Source of the DNA: Clostridium sp. CAG:452
GTDB lineage: Bacteria > Bacillota > Clostridia > TANB77 > CAG-508
Length of the DNA stretch: 64,000 nt
Assembly (NCBI GenBank): GCA_000434035.1
Contig: FR893524.1
Coordinates: 62,864-126,863 of the forward strand
Direction of reading: 5' to 3'
Shown: piece by piece, positions 58,716 to 64,000 of the stretch
Layout: every line of letters starts with the position of its first letter
How positions within the stretch are numbered: position 1 is the stretch's first letter
Notes under the pieces: model-generated
Told to the model about the DNA's origin: nothing
What the model saw: only the letters and a program-made list of their open reading frames with translations
Databases searched by the model: none
Position numbers and translations under genes: made by a program

Positions 58716-59570
58716 CTAATTATGAATTTTTTCTAATCTGTAGATTTTGCACAGATTGCAATCATTACAAATATAAACTCTATTATCAAAGATTAGTTTT
58801 ATAGTATTAATAAATTCGTCCTGAACGTTATCTATAACATGTATATAAATTTTTTCAGGCAATAAAGTAAGTAAAGTATTTAAAGCATAATCATTAGAAG
58901 AAAATGTTATATCAGATAAATATTTACTATTTAAAGTACTATCATCAATACTTATAATGTTTTTAAATTCGTCAAGGAGAATTGTTTCTTGATCTTGATA
59001 TATTAAATGTACTATAGATGTTTTGCTTTCTTTAGAGTTTATATAACATTTTAGTAAATCAACAAATTCATTATATTCTCTATCAATTACAAATTTATTT
59101 ACTGCTAAATCTACAATATAATCTATAATTTTAATATAATCATTAATTCTAAAATTGATAAAACCATCTAATATAACAGACTTATTGTTTGCAAAATAAT
59201 CTATAAGAGAAATTTTTAAACTATCTTGTCTAAGAGAAACTTCGTCCAAATCTCCACAATACAAATAGTTCTTGCAGATATCTAGAATTTTTCTTTGTTC
59301 TATATCTGCAAAATAAAAATAATTGCTAGAAATTATACGTTTTATAAGATTTTCTTCATAAAGATTTATAATTAATGAAGATAAAATGTCAGCTATAATA
59401 GTATAAAAAGTATCTAGTTCTTTACCTTTATAGTGTATTATAAAATTGTTATACAATTTAAATTTGGAAGTAGAGATATATAAATTATTAAGCTTTGCAT
59501 TACTAAACTCATCTAGTAGATAATTAATAGCTCTATTATTGTTAGTTTTGATACATAAAGATTTAAGCAC
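58716..59570 (-). CDS. ytxC: Sporulation protein YtxC-like
   Basis: 284 residues with a GTG start supported by AAAGGAG upstream on the minus strand. It shows the YtxC organisation: a helical N-terminus, FADIEQRKILDICKNYL, then FINFRINDYIKIIDYIVDLA and a C-terminal DNVQDEFINTIKLIFDN ending CNDCNLCKIYRLEKIHN. YtxC-like genes are found in spore-forming Clostridia and Bacilli; the molecular role is not defined. Family call moderately sure. Confidence 0.75.
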   Translation of the reverse strand: MLKSLCIKTNNNRAINYLLDEFSNAKLNNLYISTSKFKLYNNFIIHYKGKELDTFYTIIADILSSLIINLYEENLIKRIISSNYFYFADIEQRKILDICKNYLYCGDLDEVSLRQDSLKISLIDYFANNKSVILDGFINFRINDYIKIIDYIVDLAVNKFVIDREYNEFVDLLKCYINSKESKTSIVHLIYQDQETILLDEFKNIISIDDSTLNSKYLSDITFSSNDYALNTLLTLLPEKIYIHVIDNVQDEFINTIKLIFDNRVYICNDCNLCKIYRLEKIHN

Positions 59571-59664
59571 AAAAATTCTCCTTTCTAATATATGTTATTA
59601 TCTACTAAAAACTAATTAGATATACATATATTATGTAAGAAAAGGAGAATTTGAAACTTGTTTA

Positions 59665-61251
59665 TTAATAATAAATCATGTAATCAATATCTGGAAAGAT
59701 TTTATCTAGTTTCATTATTGATTTTAAGAATTCTTCATCAATTTTGTCTGCTTTAATTTGTTCATATAGTTTTGTAAATCTTCCAATATGATCTTTTATT
59801 CTTTTCTTTGCATAATCGACCATTGTTCCATTTGTAATAATAAACAACCAATCACTACTTTGGGCTAAAAGCAATTCACGTGCACATTGGTTAAGAGCTT
59901 TTTTCTTTAAGCCTTTTGCATTAGGATAAAGTCTAGCTAGTTCACACATTCTGTCGCCAGCTACGTGTAAATGTTTGTGAACATAATCATTAGTAGGGTT
60001 AAGCCAAACTTCACTATATCCATTTGCTCCCCAACTAGATCTACAAGGTGAAGCAATTTGCATTCTTGGATATTTATCGATATATTCACCAGGGGTAATT
60101 AATTTAAAATTACAATCGTCGTAATAAATTTTCTTAAATAAAACATATAGCCAATAAGGACCTTCGTACCACCAATGACCATAAAGCTCTGCATCATAAG
60201 GACATACAACAATAGGTGGGACATCCATAAATTTTGATAAATCATTTATTTGGTTAACTCGTGAATCTAAAAAGTGACCAGCTTGTTTTTCTGCTGAATC
60301 TTTTGCCCATTGTACATTATAGTAATCCTTAAATTCCGTTTTACCAGTAATTCTATGATATTTAATACCGGTGTTTACACGAACACCATTTTTTGCAATA
60401 TATGGTTTGATGTAATCATAATCAGCATCATAACCAATATCTCTATAAAATTCTCTATAATTAAAATCACCGGGGTAGCCACAAATAGAGCTCCAAACTT
60501 GTTTAGAACTTTCTATATCACGACCAAATGCAACTATACCTTCTGGAGATACAATTGGAGTAAAAGTTCCATAAATAGGAGTGGGGTCGGCAAATAAAAT
60601 ACCATGTGATTCTGTAATTATGTACTCAATGCCGAATTCTTTTAAATATTTATCTGCTTCTGGAACATAACCACATTCTGGAAGCCAAATTCCTCTAGGC
60701 TTTTTACCAAAGTATTTTTCATATGTTTGAACTCCAACAGCAATTTGGGCTTTGACTGTTTTTTCATTAACATATAGAATTGGAAAATAGCCATGAGTAG
60801 CTCCACATGTGATTATTTCTAATACACCAATATCTTGAAAATGTTTAAAAGCTTCTATCAAATTACATTTATAAATATCTTTAAAAACATGTAAATCATT
60901 TGAATACCTATCTAAATAATAGTGAGATAGTTCATTTAATCTTTTATCATAAGCAGTTCTTACAACTTCTTTTTTACAAAGTTCAATATGTTTTTTTAAA
61001 TATTTTATATATCTGTTTTGTAATAGTTTGCTATCAAGCATAGAAAGAAGAGGAGGGGTAAGTGACATTGTTATTCTAAAATCAACTTTCTCTTCCTCTA
61101 ACTTTTTAAAGTTTAATAATAGTGGAATGTATGTTTCCGAAATAGCTTCAAAAAGCCATTCTTCCTCTAAATAATCTTCACTTTCTGGATGATGTACAAA
61201 AGGTAGATGTGCATGTAATATGAAGCTTACATATCCTTTTTCAGTTTTCAT
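59665..61251 (-). CDS. GH57 1,4-alpha-glucan branching enzyme (DUF1957 C-terminus)
   Basis: 528 residues. The N-terminal GH57 motif is SFILHAHLPFVHHPES. The catalytic nucleophile is in GIWLPECGYVPEADKYL (Glu), followed by YIITESHG, and the acid/base in VVCPYDAELYGHWWYEGP (Asp). The C-terminal DUF1957 region has CRSSWGANGYSEVWLNPTND. It introduces alpha-1,6 branches into glycogen-like glucans. The neighbouring DUF4912 and GT4 genes suggest an intracellular alpha-glucan system. No in-frame CGG on the coding strand. Confidence 0.93.
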   Translation of the reverse strand: MKTEKGYVSFILHAHLPFVHHPESEDYLEEEWLFEAISETYIPLLLNFKKLEEEKVDFRITMSLTPPLLSMLDSKLLQNRYIKYLKKHIELCKKEVVRTAYDKRLNELSHYYLDRYSNDLHVFKDIYKCNLIEAFKHFQDIGVLEIITCGATHGYFPILYVNEKTVKAQIAVGVQTYEKYFGKKPRGIWLPECGYVPEADKYLKEFGIEYIITESHGILFADPTPIYGTFTPIVSPEGIVAFGRDIESSKQVWSSICGYPGDFNYREFYRDIGYDADYDYIKPYIAKNGVRVNTGIKYHRITGKTEFKDYYNVQWAKDSAEKQAGHFLDSRVNQINDLSKFMDVPPIVVCPYDAELYGHWWYEGPYWLYVLFKKIYYDDCNFKLITPGEYIDKYPRMQIASPCRSSWGANGYSEVWLNPTNDYVHKHLHVAGDRMCELARLYPNAKGLKKKALNQCARELLLAQSSDWLFIITNGTMVDYAKKRIKDHIGRFTKLYEQIKADKIDEEFLKSIMKLDKIFPDIDYMIYY

Positions 61252-61268
61252 TATTTTCTCCTTTGTTC

Positions 61269-62120
61269 TTACATAAAAGTAGATGTAGGGTTATTAATAT
61301 TAAATATGTTTTCATCTTTATATATTTCTTTGTATAAAGATGTTAAATTATATATTCTTCCAAAATATTTAATGAATTCTAAATTGGCAACATCTTTTGA
61401 ATATGTTTTATTTGTTTTTACATCTCTATAATAAAGAGTTTTTTGAGCTTTTTCAAAAAGAACGTGACCGTTAGGCGATTCAATTTTGTTCGAAGAAGTA
61501 ACATATAAGTAATTGTTTGGAATTGATATATTATTATTTTTTGGCCTTCTTCCAAGTTCAACAACATATTCGCATTTTTCATCATTAATATTAAAATACC
61601 AACAATTTGCAAAATCATTTATTTCAATTTCAAAGGTATAATTCATTGTGACATTGTGTATTATTAAAACAGGTTTGGTTGTATTAAAAAAGTCTTCTCC
61701 ATATTGTTTAATATAATTTTTTCTATCCTCATCTGAAACATCCCAATAGACGAAAAGTGTTTTTGGGGTTTGCGCTAATACCTTGACAATTGTTTGATTG
61801 TATCTGTAAGGCAAGTCATAGTATTCCAATAAATTAATTTTAGAAGAGGCTACCTTCTTTGTGCTTTTTTTAGCAGTACTCTTTTTTGATGTTGCTTTTG
61901 TAGACTTTGCTTTAGTAGATGCTTTTTTACTAGGAGCTTTTTTGGAAGTTTTTGAAACAGTAGCGTTAGTAGATCTTGTTGCTTTTTTAGCAACTGTTTT
62001 TGTTGTAGTTCCTTTTTTTGCTACCGGCTTTGTATTAGATTTTTTTTGAATTTTAGAAGTCTCTTTAGAAACTAAATCTTTATTGCTTTTTTGAGAAGCT
62101 TCTTTTGTAGCTTTTGGCAT
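61269..62120 (-). CDS. DUF4912 protein with histone-H1-like basic tail
   Basis: 283 residues. The first 95 are Lys/Ala/Thr/Ser-rich with repeating KKxxxKK blocks (KKAPSKKASTKAKSTKATSK), probably disordered and possibly nucleic-acid or polysaccharide binding. The rest is the DUF4912 domain: LPYRYNQTIVKVLAQTPKTL, FVYWDVSDEDRKNYIKQYGE and WYFNINDEKCEYVVELG. DUF4912 genes typically neighbour GH57 branching enzymes; the domain may bind glucan. AAGGAGG precedes the ATG. 17 bases separate it from the GH57 gene. Confidence 0.85.
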   Translation of the reverse strand: MPKATKEASQKSNKDLVSKETSKIQKKSNTKPVAKKGTTTKTVAKKATRSTNATVSKTSKKAPSKKASTKAKSTKATSKKSTAKKSTKKVASSKINLLEYYDLPYRYNQTIVKVLAQTPKTLFVYWDVSDEDRKNYIKQYGEDFFNTTKPVLIIHNVTMNYTFEIEINDFANCWYFNINDEKCEYVVELGRRPKNNNISIPNNYLYVTSSNKIESPNGHVLFEKAQKTLYYRDVKTNKTYSKDVANLEFIKYFGRIYNLTSLYKEIYKDENIFNINNPTSTFM

Positions 62121-62222
62121 TAAAATTCCTCCTTAGTAAAATAAAATATTATTATATATAATATATCAAAAATAGAATTAATTCAATAGAAAAAACAATA
62201 AAAATTTTTTTTGTAAATATTG

Positions 62223-62240
62223 TAAATATGTGTTTACATT
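62223..62240. promoter_or_regulatory. Inverted repeat upstream of the GT4 gene
   Basis: TGTAAA-tatgtg-TTTACA, directly ahead of TTGACG and TATACA promoter-like boxes. It could bind a repressor. It is not a good catabolite-control (cre) site because the gap is 6 rather than 2. Confidence 0.4.
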
Positions 62241-62314
62241 TGACGAAAAATCTTATACAATATACAAGAAATATTATACACTAAACTAATGAAAAATTGA
62301 AAGGGGCAAATGCC

Positions 62315-63610
62315 ATGAAAATACTAATGCTTACATGGGAATATCCACCAAGAATAGTTGGGGGAATTGCTAGAGTAGTAAATGATTTATCAAAAAGATT
62401 AATAAAAGATGGACACGACGTTTACGTTGTTACATATAGGGAAGGAAGCGCACCATATTATGAAAATGATAAAGGTGTTCATGTGTATAGAGTAGATAAC
62501 TATATGATAAATCCAAATAATTTTATAGATTGGATAATGCAACTCAACTTCAACATGGTAGCTAAGGTAAATGAATTGATAGCAAAAGGAGAAAAGTTTG
62601 ATGTAATTCATGCTCACGATTGGCTAGTAGCTTATGCAGCAAAAACATTAAAGAATTCTTATGATTTACCATTAGTCAGCACAATACATGCAACAGAAGC
62701 TGGAAGAAATGGTGGGATTCATGATGAAGTTCAAAGATATATAAATGATACAGAATGGATGCTTACATATGAATCATCAGAAGTAATAGTAAATAGTAAA
62801 TTTATGAAAAACGATTTACAAAGACTATTTGGACTTCCATATGAAAAAATAAATGTAGTAGCAAATGGAATAAATAGTACGGCATATAGTGGAGTAGAAA
62901 AAGATTACGATTTTAGAAGACAATATGCAGCAGATAATGAAAAAATAATACTATTTATGGGAAGATTAGTATATGAAAAAGGTGTTCAACATCTAATTTC
63001 TGCAATGCCAAAAATACTAAAAAACTATCATGATGTAAAACTTGTAATAGCAGGCAAAGGTGGAATGCTAGATGAATTAAAAGCACAAGTAGAGGCAATG
63101 GGACTAGGTCAAAAAGTATATTTTACAGGTTACTTAAATGCAAAACAAGTTTCAAAAATGTATAAATGTGCAGATATATCAGTATTTCCAAGCACATATG
63201 AACCATTTGGAATAGTAGCGTTAGAAGCAATGTTAGCTGGAGTTCCAACAGTGGTTTCAGATGTAGGTGGATTAAATGAAATAGTAGAGCATGGAGTAGA
63301 TGGAATGAAATCTTATGCAGGTAATCCAAATTCTCTTGCAGATTCAATTCTTGAATTATTATTCAATCCACAACTATGTGAAAGTATATCAAAAAAAGCA
63401 AAAACAAAAGTAAAAAATGAATATTCATGGACAAAAATAGCACAAGATACACACTTTATATACCAAAAAGCTATTTGCCAAACAATGGCAGAACGTCAAG
63501 CTCATCAAATAGCGCAAGAAAATGCAAAGAAAGAAAAGAAAATCAAATCAGTAGAAACAGAAATTACAAATTTAATTTCGTTTAATAAGAAGCGTCAAGC
63601 TTATGCATAA
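62315..63610 (+). CDS. GT4 glycosyltransferase (glycogen/starch-synthase-like)
   Basis: 431 residues from the ATG at 62315 (AAAGGGG upstream; the TTG at 62297 is less likely). It begins MKILMLTWEYPPRIVGGIAR, the GT4 donor-site start, then IHAHDWLVAYAAKTL, VANGINSTAYSG, FMGRLVYEKGVQHLI, SVFPSTYEPFGIVALEAMLA (catalytic Glu) and the EX7E pattern. It probably extends an alpha-glucan with ADP- or UDP-glucose. Divergent from the DUF4912/GH57 pair across a 194-base spacer, forming a glucan cluster. The Lys-rich C-terminal tail is unusual. Confidence 0.9.
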   Translation: MKILMLTWEYPPRIVGGIARVVNDLSKRLIKDGHDVYVVTYREGSAPYYENDKGVHVYRVDNYMINPNNFIDWIMQLNFNMVAKVNELIAKGEKFDVIHAHDWLVAYAAKTLKNSYDLPLVSTIHATEAGRNGGIHDEVQRYINDTEWMLTYESSEVIVNSKFMKNDLQRLFGLPYEKINVVANGINSTAYSGVEKDYDFRRQYAADNEKIILFMGRLVYEKGVQHLISAMPKILKNYHDVKLVIAGKGGMLDELKAQVEAMGLGQKVYFTGYLNAKQVSKMYKCADISVFPSTYEPFGIVALEAMLAGVPTVVSDVGGLNEIVEHGVDGMKSYAGNPNSLADSILELLFNPQLCESISKKAKTKVKNEYSWTKIAQDTHFIYQKAICQTMAERQAHQIAQENAKKEKKIKSVETEITNLISFNKKRQAYA

Positions 63611-63649
63611 AGTAATAATAGACAAATGAGACACAAGGAGGAAAGATAA

Positions 63650-63982
63650 ATGTATGTTTATGATGAGGCTAACAATCTAGCAAAAGCAATACAGGAGAGT
63701 AAAGAGTATAAGGAATACAAAAAGATAAAAGAAGAGATAGATGCAGTTCCAGAGATGAAAGCAAAAATAGAAGACTTTGAAAAAACAAGATACGAAGTAC
63801 AAGTTATGTCATTCCAAGGAGAAAAGCAAGATGAAGAAAAAATGAAAAAACTTCAAGAAATGTATAATGTACTAAATGCAGAACCAAAAATAAAAGAGTA
63901 TTTTGATATAGAAGTAAGATTTAATATAATGCTTGCAGATGTAAACAAAATAATAAGTGAATCAGTAAAAGATTTATTATAA
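63650..63982 (+). CDS. YlbF/YmcA family protein
   Basis: 110 residues, all helical, starting MYVYDEANNLAKAIQESKEY and ending IISESVKDLL. In Bacillus, YlbF, YmcA and YaaT form a complex that binds RNase Y and affects mRNA maturation, sporulation and competence. Whether this is the YlbF or the YmcA orthologue cannot be decided from the sequence. AAGGAGG precedes the ATG. It follows the GT4 gene by 39 bases. Confidence 0.88.
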   Translation: MYVYDEANNLAKAIQESKEYKEYKKIKEEIDAVPEMKAKIEDFEKTRYEVQVMSFQGEKQDEEKMKKLQEMYNVLNAEPKIKEYFDIEVRFNIMLADVNKIISESVKDLL

Positions 63983-64000
63983 ATATTAACTGTAGTGGCG

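Overview
The window is AT-rich (roughly 30% GC by eye) and looks like part of a chromosome from an anaerobic, spore-forming Clostridia-like Firmicute, probably an uncultured gut lineage. Support comes from spore and germination genes (an H-type SASP, a CwlJ/SleB-type hydrolase, gerQ, gpr, ytxC), pyruvate phosphate dikinase, pta-ackA, GatCAB with GltX, RNase J, a CIRCE-like groESL operator and near-consensus sigma-A promoters with 17-bp spacers. There are no tRNA or rRNA genes, no CRISPR array and no integrated prophage that I can see.

The outstanding feature is genetic decoding. Twelve genes are each split into two or more reading frames. Every break has the same form: an extra C stands directly before a glycine codon, so the zero-frame codon is CGG and the +1 codon is GGN. 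I found 17 such CGGN sites: metK (1), rlmB (1), gpsA (1), a CwlJ-like hydrolase (3), gerQ (1), dnaE (2), a DUF951 gene (1), a membrane metalloprotease-like gene (1), tgt (1), recD2 (1), recG (3) and gpr (1). Reading each CGGN as a single glycine restores a complete, family-typical protein. In a manual check I found no in-frame CGG anywhere else in a well-supported gene; other CGG trinucleotides straddle codon boundaries. The only exceptions are two short, GC-richer hypothetical ORFs at 30.7-31.3 kb, which look foreign. The simplest reading is that CGG is not an arginine codon here and instead triggers +1 frameshifting, or that CGGN is a four-base glycine codon.

Layout: 0-3.3 kb holds ppdK (5' end outside the window), metK and an sspH-like gene. 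3.5-9.1 kb has a membrane DUF5050-like protein, a TGS/uridine-kinase fusion, an RNHCP protein, a BspA-type repeat protein, a membrane metallopeptidase and a DUF5662 protein. 9.1-13.6 kb has a transglutaminase-like gene, lepA, a PemK-like gene, rlmB and an unidentified small RNA. 13.7-20.3 kb has gatCAB, rpmF, der, plsY and gpsA. 20.3-25.8 kb has a zinc-ribbon protein, a lipoprotein, rnpB, an RluA-family synthase and the cwlJ-like/gerQ pair. 25.8-31.4 kb has pta-ackA, a GT51 transglycosylase, nadD, a HAD phosphatase and the foreign-looking island. 31.5-38.5 kb has dnaE, a second small RNA, hicAB with a broken hicA, groESL and two small genes. 38.6-50.7 kb has RNase J, a NahK-like kinase, gltX, the DUF951/metalloprotease pair, queA-tgt and a WG-repeat protein. 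51-58 kb has DUF421/DUF4363, recD2, recG and gpr. 58-64 kb has traX, ytxC and a GH57/DUF4912/GT4 alpha-glucan-type cluster ending with a YlbF-family gene.

Two repeat families are scattered between operons. Family A has copies near 1.75, 28.2 and 35.2 kb. Family B, MITE-like, has copies near 8.5, 50.9 and 54.8 kb. Copies of each form the last codons of a neighbouring gene.
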